DNA of 64,000 bases from Pseudomonas wadenswilerensis (GCF_900497695.1 NZ_UIDD01000010.1:372001-436000), one strand, 5' to 3'; positions 27,315 to 36,185 are shown, counted from the first letter of the stretch. The notes: generated by a model from the sequence alone, not told the origin. Made by a program: numbers and translations.

Positions 27315-28871
27315 TTAATCCGACTTGCCAACACCATGTTCACGCAACTTGTTGGCAATTGTTGTATGGGAAACACCCAAGCGTTTACCCAGTGCCCGGC
27401 TGCTGGGAAATTCGCTCATCAATCGTTCCAGTACTGCCTTCTCGAAACGCCCGACAATTTGCCCCAGGTCGCCCTCAAGGGAAAACTCGCCCAGCGGTTG
27501 CCGGCCGCCGTATTCCGGCAAGCGGATATGCTCGCTCTTGACCACCCCGCCGTCGCACAACGAAACCGCCTGGAACAACACGTTCTCCAGTTGCCGCACG
27601 TTGCCCGGCCAGTGGTACTGGCTCAGGCGTTCCATTGCTGCAGGTGCAAGCTTGGGCAGTGGGCAACCGATCTGCCGGCTGGCCTGGTCGAGAAAGTGTT
27701 CGACCAGCGGCGGCAGGCCGTCCAGGCATTCGCGCAACGGCGGAATGTGCAGCGACAGCACGTTAAGGCGGTGGTAGAGGTCCTGACGGAACTCGCCACG
27801 GGCGCACAACTCGGACAGATCGACCTGGGTTGCGCAGATCACCCGCACATCCAGGTACACCTCTTCGTCGCTGCCTACACGACGGAAACAGCCGTCCTGC
27901 AGGAAGCGCAGCAGTTTCACCTGCAAGCGCGGACTCATCTCACCGACGCCATCCAGGAACAGGGTGCCGCCCGCCGTCAGCTCCAGCAGCCCAAGCTTGC
28001 CCTCTGCCCGCGCGCCTTCAAACGCCCCTGGGCCGTAACCGAACAATTCGGTCTCGGCCATGGACTCGGGCAAACCGGCACAGTTGAGCGCCATCAGCGG
28101 CGCCTGGCCACGAGGGCTGGCCAGGTGACAGGCACGGGCCAGCAGCTCTTTGCCGGTGCCGGTTTCACCCTCGATCAGCAGCGGTGCATCCAGCGGCGCC
28201 ATGCGCCGCGCCTCGCGCACCACCGCCGCCATGACCCGCGAGCTCTGGAAGATACTGTCGAAACCGCGCAACTCCTGCTTGCGCACGTTATAGATGCGTT
28301 CGCCGATGCGGTCAGCGCGGTGCAGGGTCAATACCGCGCCAGCCAGGGCCTCGCTGTCGTCATGCTCGGACTGCAGCGGCGCGATATCGGCGAGGAACAC
28401 ATCGCCCTTGACCTTGACCCGCAGGCCGTTGATCCGCGACTTGTTGGCGCGCACCAGCTCCGGCAGGTCGAAATCCTCGGCATAACGCGACAGCGGAATG
28501 CCCGGCACCTCGTCGACCCGCACCCCGAGCAATTGCGCCGCCGCACGGTTGGCGGCAACGATGGAGCCGCCCATATCGATCGACAGCACCGGGAAATCCA
28601 GGGCACCGAGCAGGGCATTGAGCTCCATGTGCCGACGTTCACTGGGCATCAAGCCTACGCGCTTGACGCCGAAAACCCCGGCAATCGATTCGAATTTGGG
28701 CCGCAGGGCCTGGAACTGCAGGTTGATCAGGTTCGGGCAGTGCAGGTAGATGGCATTGCCATGCTCGCCACCGACCTCGCCGCGGGCGACGTTGATGCCG
28801 TACTCGACCAGCAGGTTGAGAATGTCGCGCAGGATGCCGATGCGGTTTTGGCAATGCACTTTAATACGCAT
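27315..28871 (-). CDS. phhR: Aromatic-amino-acid regulator PhhR (TyrR family)
   Basis: The 518-residue protein has an ACT domain (about 1-70; MRIKVHCQNRIGILRDILNL), a PAS domain (about 78-190), an AAA+ domain (about 205-435; GETGTGKELLARACH, Walker B GGTLFLDGVGE) and a Fis-like C-terminal HTH (RALGKRLGVSHTTIANKLRE). The loop that contacts sigma-54 reads GAFEGA instead of GAFTGA, which fits reports that TyrR/PhhR act with sigma-70. It is divergent from phhABC, with palindromic PhhR-box-like sites in the gap. It activates phenylalanine and tyrosine degradation. Confidence 0.95.
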   Translation of the reverse strand: MRIKVHCQNRIGILRDILNLLVEYGINVARGEVGGEHGNAIYLHCPNLINLQFQALRPKFESIAGVFGVKRVGLMPSERRHMELNALLGALDFPVLSIDMGGSIVAANRAAAQLLGVRVDEVPGIPLSRYAEDFDLPELVRANKSRINGLRVKVKGDVFLADIAPLQSEHDDSEALAGAVLTLHRADRIGERIYNVRKQELRGFDSIFQSSRVMAAVVREARRMAPLDAPLLIEGETGTGKELLARACHLASPRGQAPLMALNCAGLPESMAETELFGYGPGAFEGARAEGKLGLLELTAGGTLFLDGVGEMSPRLQVKLLRFLQDGCFRRVGSDEEVYLDVRVICATQVDLSELCARGEFRQDLYHRLNVLSLHIPPLRECLDGLPPLVEHFLDQASRQIGCPLPKLAPAAMERLSQYHWPGNVRQLENVLFQAVSLCDGGVVKSEHIRLPEYGGRQPLGEFSLEGDLGQIVGRFEKAVLERLMSEFPSSRALGKRLGVSHTTIANKLREHGVGKSD

Positions 28872-28939
28872 GAAATGTCCTACAAGAAGGTCTGGTACGC
28901 GGCACGTCGGGCATTTTTTTACAGCGACCGAAGAATAGT

Positions 28940-28957
28940 CGTAAAGATTATGTGACA
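28940..28957. promoter_or_regulatory. Weaker PhhR-box-like palindrome upstream of phhA
   Basis: CGTAAA-GATTAT-GTGACA matches the TyrR/PhhR consensus TGTAAA-N6-TTTACA at nine of twelve positions. It is centred 73 bases, about seven helical turns, upstream of the better site. Confidence 0.45.
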
Positions 28958-29012
28958 GATAGCTGAGGTTTCAAGGGTTAAAGCCCCCGTTTTTTCTGGA
29001 TGCTGGCTATTT

Positions 29013-29030
29013 CGTAAAGTTATCGTTACA
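29013..29030. promoter_or_regulatory. PhhR box upstream of phhA
   Basis: CGTAAA-GTTATC-GTTACA matches TGTAAA-N6-TTTACA with two changes. It lies about 130 bases upstream of the phhA start, in the gap shared with phhR. Confidence 0.65.
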
Positions 29031-29152
29031 AAATCCAGGCCGAAATCATCGCAAATCCGCCGCCAGGCCGCTGCAAACAGCACAATTGAGGGTTATCACT
29101 AGGGGTAATGGCTTGATCACATAACAAGAATGGCCCTCAGCAGGAGAGCAGT

Positions 29153-29941
29153 ATGAAACAGACGCAATACGTGGCTCGCGAGCCCGATGCGCAGGGTTTT
29201 ATCGACTACCCGCAGCAGGAACATGCGGTGTGGAACACCCTGATTACCCGTCAATTGAAGGTGATCGAAGGCCGCGCGTGCCAGGAATACCTGGACGGCA
29301 TCGAACAGCTGGGCCTGCCTCACGACCGTATCCCGCAGCTGGGCGAAATCAACAAAGTGTTGGGCGCCACCACCGGTTGGCAAGTTGCCCGCGTACCCGC
29401 ACTGATCCCCTTCCAGACCTTTTTCGAACTGCTGGCCAGCAAACGCTTTCCGGTGGCGACGTTCATTCGCACCGAACAAGAGCTCGATTACCTGCAGGAA
29501 CCGGACATTTTCCACGAAATTTTCGGCCACTGCCCGCTGCTGACCAACCCCTGGTTCGCTGAGTTCACCCACACCTATGGCAAGCTCGGCCTGCAGGCCA
29601 CCAAGGAAGAGCGCGTGTACCTCGCCCGCCTCTACTGGATGACCATCGAGTTTGGCCTCGTCGACACCCCGCAGGGCCGCAAGATCTACGGCGGCGGTAT
29701 CCTTTCTTCGCCCAAAGAGACCGTCTACAGCCTGTCCGACGAGCCCGAGCACCAGGTTTTCGACCCGATGGAAGCGATGCGCACGCCGTATCGCATCGAT
29801 ATCCTGCAACCGCTGTACTTCGCCCTGCCCAACCTCAAGCGCCTGTTCGACCTGGCCCACGAAGACATCATGGGCATGGTTCACACGGCGATGAAGATGG
29901 GCCTGCACGCACCGAAATTTCCACCCAAGGTCGCCGCCTGA
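29153..29941 (+). CDS. phhA: Phenylalanine 4-hydroxylase
   Basis: The 262-residue Fe(II)/pterin-dependent monooxygenase converts phenylalanine to tyrosine. Iron ligands are visible as His121 and His126 in DIFHEIFGHCPLL and Glu166 in MTIEFGL. It is the short bacterial form without the N-terminal regulatory domain of the animal enzymes. GGAG precedes the ATG. The next gene recycles the pterin cofactor, 41 bases downstream. Confidence 0.97.
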   Translation: MKQTQYVAREPDAQGFIDYPQQEHAVWNTLITRQLKVIEGRACQEYLDGIEQLGLPHDRIPQLGEINKVLGATTGWQVARVPALIPFQTFFELLASKRFPVATFIRTEQELDYLQEPDIFHEIFGHCPLLTNPWFAEFTHTYGKLGLQATKEERVYLARLYWMTIEFGLVDTPQGRKIYGGGILSSPKETVYSLSDEPEHQVFDPMEAMRTPYRIDILQPLYFALPNLKRLFDLAHEDIMGMVHTAMKMGLHAPKFPPKVAA

Positions 29942-29982
29942 GCGACCTTGCAAACCAATAACAAACACTTGCGGAAAACCTT

Positions 29983-30339
29983 ATGAACGCCTTGAACCAA
30001 GCCCACTGCGAAGCCTGCCGTGCCGATGCTCCACAGGTCAGCGACGAAGAACTGCCGGTACTGATCAAGCAGATCCCGGATTGGAACATCGAAGTCCGTG
30101 ACGGCATCATGCAGCTGGAAAAAGTCTTCCTGTTCAAAAACTTCAAGCATGCCCTGGCCTTCACCAACGCCGTTGGCGAAATTTCCGAAGCCGAAGGTCA
30201 TCACCCAGGCCTGCTGACCGAATGGGGCAAGGTCACCGTGACCTGGTGGAGCCACTCGATCAAGGGCCTGCACCGTAACGACTTCATCATGGCCGCGCGT
30301 ACCGACGAGGTCGCCAGCACCGCCGAAGGCCGCAAGTAA
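29983..30339 (+). CDS. phhB: Pterin-4a-carbinolamine dehydratase
   Basis: The 118-residue protein dehydrates the 4a-hydroxytetrahydropterin made by PhhA. The family motif GHHPGLLTEWGKVTVTWWSH holds the catalytic histidines. In P. aeruginosa PhhB is also needed for PhhA expression. Its stop codon overlaps the start of phhC (TAATG), so they are coupled. Confidence 0.96.
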   Translation: MNALNQAHCEACRADAPQVSDEELPVLIKQIPDWNIEVRDGIMQLEKVFLFKNFKHALAFTNAVGEISEAEGHHPGLLTEWGKVTVTWWSHSIKGLHRNDFIMAARTDEVASTAEGRK

Positions 30340-31532
30340 TGCACTTCGGCGCCATCGGGCGCGTACCCGGCGATCCGATCCTCGGGCTGATGGAGGCATA
30401 TGCCAAGGACAGCAACCCGAACAAGTTCGACCTCGGTGTCGGCGTGTTCAAGGATGCCCAGGGCCTGACGCCGATTCCGGCCGCGGTCAAGCAGGCCGAA
30501 CAGCGCCTGCTTGAGCAGCAGGCCAGCAAGAGCTACGTCGGCGGTCATGGCGATGCGGCCTTTGGCCGGCTGATCGGCGAACTGGTCCTGGGCAGTGATT
30601 CGTCGCTGTTCAGCAACCAGCGCGCCGGCGCTACCCAGACCCCGGGCGGTACCGGTGCCCTGCGCCTGGCAGCGGAGTTCATCGAGCACTGCCTGCCTGG
30701 CCGCGGTATCTGGCTGAGCGACCCGACCTGGCCGATCCACGAAACCATCTTCGCCGGCGCCGGCCTCAAGGTCAGCCACTATCCCTACGTCGGTGCGGAC
30801 AACCGCCTGAATGTCGCCGGGATGCTCGCTGCCCTGGAAGCCGCGCCAACAGGCGATGTGGTATTGCTGCACGCCTGCTGCCATAACCCGACCGGTTTCG
30901 ACCTGAGCCAGGATGACTGGCGCGCCGTGCTGGACGTGGTGCGCCGTCGCGAGTTGCTGCCGTTGATCGACTTTGCCTACCAGGGCTTTGGCGATGGCCT
31001 GGAAGAAGACGCCTGGGCGGTACGGCTGTTCGCCGCCGAACTGCCCGAGCTGCTGATTACCAGCTCTTGCTCGAAGAACTTCGGCCTCTATCGTGACCGC
31101 ACCGGCGCCCTGCTGGTGTGCAGCCATGATGCCGAAAAGCTGGTGGATGTGCGCAGCCAGCTGGCCTTGCTGGCGCGCAACCTGTGGTCGACGCCACCGG
31201 ACCATGGCGCGGCGGTAGTGGCGCAGATTCTTGGCGACGCCGACCTCAAGCGCCTGTGGGTCGAAGAAGTCGAGGCCATGCGCCAGCGCATCGCCGAGCT
31301 GCGCGTCGGGCTGGTCGAGGCCCTGGCACCCCATGGCCTGAGCGAACGTTTCGCGCACATTGCCGAACAACGCGGGATGTTCTCCTACACCGGCTTGTCG
31401 CCGGAGCAGGTCAAGCAACTGCGTGAGCGCCACAGCGTGTACATGGTCGGCACTGGCCGGGCGAACATCGCCGGCGCCGATGCGGCACGCCTTGAAGCAC
31501 TGGCTGCGGCGATCGCCGACGTCTGTCGTTAA
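30339..31532 (+). CDS. phhC: Aromatic amino acid aminotransferase PhhC/TyrB
   Basis: The 397-residue class I PLP aminotransferase has FDLGVGVFKDAQGLTPIPAA, CCHNPTGFDLSQDDW, the PLP lysine in SSCSKNFGLYRDRTGALLV and a C-terminal arginine region (VGTGRANIAGAD). It transaminates tyrosine and phenylalanine with 2-oxoglutarate. It is the third gene of the phhABC operon, overlapping phhB by one base, with a REP doublet after it. TyrB of E. coli is the closest characterised relative by motif. Confidence 0.94.
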   Translation: MHFGAIGRVPGDPILGLMEAYAKDSNPNKFDLGVGVFKDAQGLTPIPAAVKQAEQRLLEQQASKSYVGGHGDAAFGRLIGELVLGSDSSLFSNQRAGATQTPGGTGALRLAAEFIEHCLPGRGIWLSDPTWPIHETIFAGAGLKVSHYPYVGADNRLNVAGMLAALEAAPTGDVVLLHACCHNPTGFDLSQDDWRAVLDVVRRRELLPLIDFAYQGFGDGLEEDAWAVRLFAAELPELLITSSCSKNFGLYRDRTGALLVCSHDAEKLVDVRSQLALLARNLWSTPPDHGAAVVAQILGDADLKRLWVEEVEAMRQRIAELRVGLVEALAPHGLSERFAHIAEQRGMFSYTGLSPEQVKQLRERHSVYMVGTGRANIAGADAARLEALAAAIADVCR

Positions 31533-31536
31533 AAGC

Positions 31537-31609
31537 ATCGCCGGCAAGGCCGGCTCCCACACGGGATCTGCATATACCAAACCCTGTGGGAGCTGGCCTT
31601 GCCAGCGAT
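31537..31609. repeat. REP doublet (REPIN), GCCGGC-type, downstream of phhC
   Basis: ATCGCCGGCAAGGCCGGCTC faces GAGCTGGCCTTGCCAGCGAT across about 30 bases. A small hairpin GGGCTGCGAAGCAGCCC follows at once. Confidence 0.85.
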
Positions 31610-31762
31610 GGGCTGCGAAGCAGCCCCGAAGATCCCCCGCTCTTCAACACCAATCAGCAGGAAAATTCATACTGTCATTCAGACTCCTGTATCCTGCACG
31701 GGCTTTCACAAGCCCATGCGCGCCTTGCGCAGCCTTTCCACACACTTGCGAGGAACGACGAG

Positions 31763-31891
31763 ATGCATGAAATCCCGAATCTTCCCTTCCCAAGCCTGAA
31801 CCCAGAAGAGCAGACTCCTGCCACTCACAGCGCCGAACCAGCCCAGGCTGACTACGACGGCGACGAAACTTCCAGCGCCGACCAGGAATAA
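31763..31891 (+). CDS. Small acidic hypothetical protein
   Basis: A 42-residue open frame begins MHEIPNLPFPSLNPEEQ and ends ETSSADQE. GAGGAACGACG lies just before the ATG as a good ribosome site. The product is strongly acidic, with no signal peptide, helix-breaking prolines near the N-terminus and no recognisable domain. It lies alone between phhC and the MFS gene. It may be real, because the ribosome site and in-frame start agree, but no function can be given. Confidence 0.5.
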   Translation: MHEIPNLPFPSLNPEEQTPATHSAEPAQADYDGDETSSADQE

Positions 31892-31991
31892 TCGCGCAAC
31901 GATCAGACTGTGTGAAAACGGCTGATGCAGGGACCACCCCGTCAACACGTTTTCACACCGTCAAGAATTCCTCCATTACGAAAGCCCCCTC

Positions 31992-33191
31992 ATGCCCGAC
32001 TCACCGCGCTCCCTTGCGGTCACCCTGCAAGTCGTCTCCATCGTCCTGTTTACCTTCATCGGCTACCTGAACATCGGCATCCCCCTGGCCGTGCTGCCCG
32101 GCTACGTGCATAACGACCTGGGATTCGGCACCGTGGTCGCGGGCCTGGTGATCAGCGTGCAGTACCTGGCCACCCTGCTCAGCCGCCCCTACGCCAGCCG
32201 CATCATCGATAATCTGGGCAGCAAGCGCGCCGTGCTCTACGGCCTGGCCGGTTGTGGCTTGAGCGGCGTGTTCATGCTGATTTCAGCGTGGCTGCAACAT
32301 GCGCCATGGCTGAGCCTGGCCAGCCTGTTGGTCGGCCGCCTGGTGCTGGGCAGCGCCGAAAGCCTGGTTGGCTCGGGCTCGATCGGTTGGGGCATTGGCC
32401 GGGTGGGCGCGCAACACACCGCCAAGGTGATCTCCTGGAACGGCATCGCCAGCTATGGCGCCTTGGCCATCGGCGCACCGCTGGGCGTGGTGCTGGTGCA
32501 GCAGTTCGGCCTGTGGAGCATGGGCGCCAGCATTTTGCTGCTGTGCGTGCTGGGCCTGGCCCTGGCCTGGCCGAAAACCGCCGCCCCTGTGGTTGCCGGT
32601 GAACGCCTGCCGTTTCTGCACGTGCTCGGCCGGGTATTCGGCCATGGCTCGGGGCTGGCCCTGGGCTCGATCGGCTTCGGCACCATCGCCACCTTCATCA
32701 CCCTGTACTACGCCAGCCACAGCTGGAACAACGCCGCCCTGTGCCTGAGCCTGTTCGGCGCCTGTTTCATTGGCGCCCGGCTGCTGTTCGGCAACCTGAT
32801 CAACCGTATCGGTGGTTATCGGGTCGCCATCGCCTGCCTGTCGGTGGAAACCCTCGGCCTGCTGTTGCTGTGGCAGGCGCCGAGTGCCGAGCTGGCCCTG
32901 GCCGGTGCGGCGCTGAGCGGCTTTGGGTTCTCGCTGGTGTTTCCGGCCCTGGGGGTCGAAGCGGTCAATCTGGTCTCCGCCTCCAATCGCGGCGCGGCCG
33001 TGGGCGCCTATTCGCTGTTCATCGACCTGTCGCTGGGCATCACCGGGCCACTGGCCGGGGCGATTGCCGCCGGATTCGGCTTCGCTTCGATCTTTGTCTT
33101 TGCTGCCGGCGCGTCGTTCTGCGGCCTGTTACTGAGCCTGTATCTGTACCGCCAGGCCCGCCTGCAACCAACGCGGCACCTGTCTCAATAA
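31992..33191 (+). CDS. MFS transporter, YhhS-like
   Basis: The 399-residue protein has twelve predicted membrane helices and the MFS loop RPYASRIIDNLGSKRAVLYG between helices 2 and 3. GRLVLGSAESLVGSGSIGWG and the later FGFSLVFPALGVEAVNLVS match the YhhS/arabinose-efflux-like subgroup. It is probably a proton-driven exporter of small molecules; the substrate is unknown. No strong ribosome site precedes the ATG at 31992. Its end overlaps the convergent arfB gene by 7 bases. Confidence 0.88.
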   Translation: MPDSPRSLAVTLQVVSIVLFTFIGYLNIGIPLAVLPGYVHNDLGFGTVVAGLVISVQYLATLLSRPYASRIIDNLGSKRAVLYGLAGCGLSGVFMLISAWLQHAPWLSLASLLVGRLVLGSAESLVGSGSIGWGIGRVGAQHTAKVISWNGIASYGALAIGAPLGVVLVQQFGLWSMGASILLLCVLGLALAWPKTAAPVVAGERLPFLHVLGRVFGHGSGLALGSIGFGTIATFITLYYASHSWNNAALCLSLFGACFIGARLLFGNLINRIGGYRVAIACLSVETLGLLLLWQAPSAELALAGAALSGFGFSLVFPALGVEAVNLVSASNRGAAVGAYSLFIDLSLGITGPLAGAIAAGFGFASIFVFAAGASFCGLLLSLYLYRQARLQPTRHLSQ

Positions 33192-33598
33192 TCGATCTTG
33201 CCGCGCCCGGCCTTGATGGCCCCGCGCTTGCTCTTGGTGTCCAGGCGCCGGGTCTTGGAACCCAGGGTCGGCCGGGTCGGGCGTCGCGCCTTCTCGACCT
33301 TGATGGCTGAGAGGATCAGTTCGCGCAGGCGCTCCAGGGCATCGGCACGATTCTGTTCCTGGGTTCGATACTGCTGGGCCTTGATGATGATCACCCCGTC
33401 ACGGGTAATGCGACTGTCGCTCAGGGCCAGCAGGCGTTCCTTGTAGAACGCCGGCAACGATGAGGCCTGGGTGTCAAAACGCAGGTGCACGGCACTGGAG
33501 ACCTTGTTGACGTTCTGGCCGCCGGCGCCTTGGGCGCGGATGGCGGTCAACTCGATCTCGTCGTCCGGTATCTGCACCGCGTTGGATAACTGCAACAT
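33185..33598 (-). CDS. arfB: Alternative ribosome-rescue factor ArfB (YaeJ)
   Basis: The 137-residue peptidyl-tRNA hydrolase has the GGQ motif (residues 26-28) in RAQGAGGQNVNKVSSAVHLRF and a basic C-terminal tail (RPTRPTLGSKTRRLDTKSKR) that enters the mRNA channel. It releases nascent chains on ribosomes stalled without a stop codon, as a backup to tmRNA. The length and tail distinguish it from RF1/RF2. Confidence 0.95.
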   Translation of the reverse strand: MLQLSNAVQIPDDEIELTAIRAQGAGGQNVNKVSSAVHLRFDTQASSLPAFYKERLLALSDSRITRDGVIIIKAQQYRTQEQNRADALERLRELILSAIKVEKARRPTRPTLGSKTRRLDTKSKRGAIKAGRGKIDY

Positions 33599-33641
33599 CG
33601 TAAATCCTTTAAAAGCAATGAGGCCGGTTGCTCAACGGCGT

Positions 33642-33821
33642 TCACGAGCGCCCCCCCTCCGCCCCCTGGCACAGTACCTCAGCCACCCGGTGCACGCAGC
33701 CCTGATCAACTGGGGACAATTGGCGAAACAAAATCAGTAGCTCGTTTTCGACTTCGCTCAAGGCTTGCACCGATGAAGCGTCACTTTCCGTGTTGAATGC
33801 GCAGGTTTTATGCTCCGACAT
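33642..33821 (-). CDS. Small protein sharing the C-terminal motif of the adjacent XRE regulator
   Basis: This 59-residue protein begins MSEHKTCAFNTESDAS. Residues 21-50 (LSEVENELLILFRQLS then PVDQGCVHRVAEVL) align without gaps to residues 84-113 of the XRE protein, with 12 of 30 identities including DQ and VHR. The ATG at 33821 follows AAGGGTGATC. It has no DNA-binding domain of its own. It could be an interaction partner or anti-repressor of the XRE protein, or a remnant of a duplicated copy. The function is not known. Confidence 0.6.
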   Translation of the reverse strand: MSEHKTCAFNTESDASSVQALSEVENELLILFRQLSPVDQGCVHRVAEVLCQGAEGGRS

Positions 33822-33925
33822 GATCACCCTTCCCTAACGAGACTGAATGCATCGACGTTACGAGCAATTCCCTGCGGACCCACCAGGACCGTTCCGAGCG
33901 TTTCGTAGGAAAATTGAGATAATAG

Positions 33926-34291
33926 CTATGCGCCACTACCTTTCGCGTCGTGCATGGCCCCGACAATTCTATGCACAACTTCTTGGTCGGCGATAGCCAA
34001 TGATCGGTATTGAGCCAGCAATCGCTGTTCCGGCTCGTTCAACGAAGCGCCACCATCAATCGTGCGCACCCCCGTAATCACGTATCGCACATCGACACCT
34101 GCGCCTGCTACCGCCGCCAGGTAAGCGGCGTCCGGGTTGCGCTCGCCTTTTTCATAACTGCCCTGGGTATTGCGGTTGACCCCGCCAAGCTGGGCGAAAT
34201 CATCCTGACGCAAGCCCAGACGGGTACGCTCCTGGCGCAATCGCTCTCCGCTCTCTGCCGATTTCGGTGCAGTATTTGCACAATTTTTCAA
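33926..34291 (-). CDS. XRE-family helix-turn-helix regulator
   Basis: The 121-residue protein has an HTH domain at about 15-72 (ERLRQERTRLGLRQDDFAQL, GVNRNTQGSYEKGERNPDA). The linker YVITGVRTIDGG and a C-terminal helix (84-113) with DQEVVHRIV resemble small phage-type repressors. The start is TTG, preceded by AAGGGG. It is divergent from the first pilin gene across 315 bases, so it is a candidate controller of the pilus cluster. Two small genes of this type at the edge of a pilus island also fit an acquired element. Confidence 0.82.
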   Translation of the reverse strand: MKNCANTAPKSAESGERLRQERTRLGLRQDDFAQLGGVNRNTQGSYEKGERNPDAAYLAAVAGAGVDVRYVITGVRTIDGGASLNEPEQRLLAQYRSLAIADQEVVHRIVGAMHDAKGSGA

Positions 34292-34606
34292 TCAAAACCC
34301 CTTTACACGAACATTTTTTTGGGCATAACCGGCATCCGAACAACACAGACGGCCTTGCCGAGCACTATGCTCCCGCTGTTTACCCTGGGCAAGGCCAAGC
34401 AAAGCACATAAAACCAAACATTCGCACGCTCTATCGTCTAACAAAAACGTGTGAAAAATCGTCACGGATGACACAGGATCAGGGATTCGTCCCTGGTAAC
34501 TGGCAGAGCAAGCTTGCCTTGCGCTGCCTGAAGAGCCATCCGCTGCCGATTCCTGCATAAGACCAACAACGGCACGGAGGTTCATTCATTTTCAAAGGAC
34601 CGAACA
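34292..34606. other. Divergent regulatory gap between the XRE gene and the pilus cluster
   Basis: No gene is supported. The gap contains a 9-bp inverted repeat (GGCCTTGCC at 34351-34359 and GGCAAGGCC at 34388-34396) and A/T-rich stretches near 34300-34320 and 34410-34460. It should hold promoters for both the leftward regulator and the rightward pilins. I could not assign a -35/-10 pair with confidence. Confidence 0.5.
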
Positions 34607-35260
34607 ATGAACACCAAACGTTTGTGCACCCTGACCGCACTGCTGACCTTTGTCAGTGCTGGCGCACATGCCAGCAGTACTGACGTCAACATCAGCGGCA
34701 CCATCACCCCGGCAGCCTGCACGCCGTCGCTTTCCGGAAGCGGCCAGGTCGATTTCGGCAATATTTCCATGCCAGAACTCCCTCCCCAACCCGTCATTCC
34801 CGATCACTCGATCCTGCCGCCGCGCAACCTGACCTTCACCGTCGTTTGCGACCGTCCAACCCGTTTCGCCCTGGTAGCCACCGGCAATCGCCGCGATAGC
34901 GCCTCGATGCCAGCGCCCAGGGCTTTCGGTCTGGGCACCACCACCAGCGGCGAGGCCCTGGGCTTTTACAGCGCGGTGTGGGCGGACAGTGACGCGACCC
35001 TCGACAGCCTGCCAGCCGACACCCTCTATTCCGAAGACAAAGGCAGCACCTGGACTCGTATGCCCGGTGGCGGCTTCGAGCACCTGGGCGACAAGCCCGA
35101 CTCACGCCTGGGCTTTGCCCGGCGCGGCCAGAGCAGCCCGTCAGCCGCCGAGCAGTTGAACCTGCGCCTGGAGGTTACAGGCTGGCTGCGCAACGACATG
35201 ACACATCTGGACGAAGAGCTGCTGGATGGGCACATGGTCATCGAGCTGCAGTACCTCTAG
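34607..35260 (+). CDS. Pilin-like DUF1120 protein 1 of the chaperone-usher cluster
   Basis: This 217-residue exported protein has signal peptide residues 1-22 and a single immunoglobulin-like pilin domain. It has a cysteine pair (Cys38 in TITPAACTPSL; Cys81 in TFTVVCDRP), the repeated ATGNRRDSAS segment and a C-terminal strand ending VIELQYL. A penultimate tyrosine at the end of the last strand is the chaperone-recognition feature of chaperone-usher pilins. It is the most divergent of the three single-domain pilins, so it may be a minor subunit. DUF1120 membership is judged by motif only. Confidence 0.82.
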   Translation: MNTKRLCTLTALLTFVSAGAHASSTDVNISGTITPAACTPSLSGSGQVDFGNISMPELPPQPVIPDHSILPPRNLTFTVVCDRPTRFALVATGNRRDSASMPAPRAFGLGTTTSGEALGFYSAVWADSDATLDSLPADTLYSEDKGSTWTRMPGGGFEHLGDKPDSRLGFARRGQSSPSAAEQLNLRLEVTGWLRNDMTHLDEELLDGHMVIELQYL

Positions 35261-35424
35261 CCGGTCACAGAACGCAAACGCGTAGCGGTCCTTCACCGAC
35301 CGCATAAAAGATCCCGCCGAACGCCCGAAACTTTTCCCTGCCATTGGCCAGGGAGCGGTCAACTGCGCTCGCGAAACGGGACACCTCGCAGTACCCAACA
35401 CCAACATTTAAAAGGAAAACCGTT

Positions 35425-36060
35425 GTGAAAAACTCCGTCTTGTCCCTTGCTGTGCTGATGTCCCTGGCAACGGCCAACGCTATGGCTGCCACCACTGACC
35501 TGACCGTGACCGGGATCATCACCCCGGCCGCCTGCACGCCGACCTTGAGCAATGGCGGCTTGGTCGAATACGGCAGCCTCGCCTTGACCGACCTCGAAGA
35601 CACCCCCAGCCAGTACAACCTGCCGGCGAAGTCCTTGAACTTCGCCATTGAATGCAGCGCACCGACCACCTTCGCCTTGATCGCCAACGACAACCGCCGC
35701 GACAGCAGCCCCGCCAGCCCGTGGCTGTTCGGGCTTGGCAAGCACCAGGATCAGTCGATCGGGCAATACGGCATGAGCTGGCAGTACGAAAGCACCGTGG
35801 TCGACGGCGCACAAGGCCTCAACCTGGTATCCGAGGATGGCGGCAACAGCTGGACCAACGTCATCAACGGCGGTCTTTTCGACGCCGGGCGAGCGCCAAA
35901 TACGCTCACAGGATTCTCCAGCGGCACTAACCTGGGCCCGACGCCAGCAACCAGTGTCAACGTAACCATGGATGTGCGCGGCAGTATCAACAAAGGCCTG
36001 ACCCTGAACGGCGCCATGGAGCTGGACGGCAGCGCGACCATCGAAGTCATCTACCTCTAA
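35425..36060 (+). CDS. Pilin-like DUF1120 protein 2
   Basis: This 211-residue exported protein starts with GTG at 35425 after AAAAGGAAAACCGTT. The signal peptide ends near residue 21 (ANAMA). The cysteine pair is Cys37 (ITPAACTPTLSNGG) and Cys77 (NFAIECSAPTTFALIANDNR), and the C-terminal strand is ATIEVIYL. It is closely similar to protein 3, including the leader just before the start codon, so the two are tandem duplicates. It is a likely major shaft subunit. Confidence 0.83.
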   Translation: MKNSVLSLAVLMSLATANAMAATTDLTVTGIITPAACTPTLSNGGLVEYGSLALTDLEDTPSQYNLPAKSLNFAIECSAPTTFALIANDNRRDSSPASPWLFGLGKHQDQSIGQYGMSWQYESTVVDGAQGLNLVSEDGGNSWTNVINGGLFDAGRAPNTLTGFSSGTNLGPTPATSVNVTMDVRGSINKGLTLNGAMELDGSATIEVIYL

Positions 36061-36119
36061 CACCCGCCGCTGAGACAAGAGCCCGCCGAACGCCATCCCC
36101 TCCCTGCTGCCCGTTACCT

Positions 36120-36128
36120 GGGGGGGGG
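36120..36128 (+). repeat. G9 homopolymer upstream of the third pilin gene
   Basis: Nine consecutive G residues end 57 bases before the GTG start of pilin 3, with GGATG at the end of the tract. Homopolymers of this length slip during replication. In Bordetella a poly-C tract in fimbrial promoters gives phase-variable expression, so this tract could vary pilin 3 expression. The tract is seen; the consequence is inference. Confidence 0.7.
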
Positions 36129-36185
36129 ATGACCGTATTCGCGATACGGGCCACCAGCAACCGCCAACACCAGAAGGAAAGCGTT

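Noticed and set aside
27336..28955. A 539-codon open frame antisense to phhR
   Set aside because: It shows no recognisable domain, and the opposite frame is a complete TyrR-family regulator.
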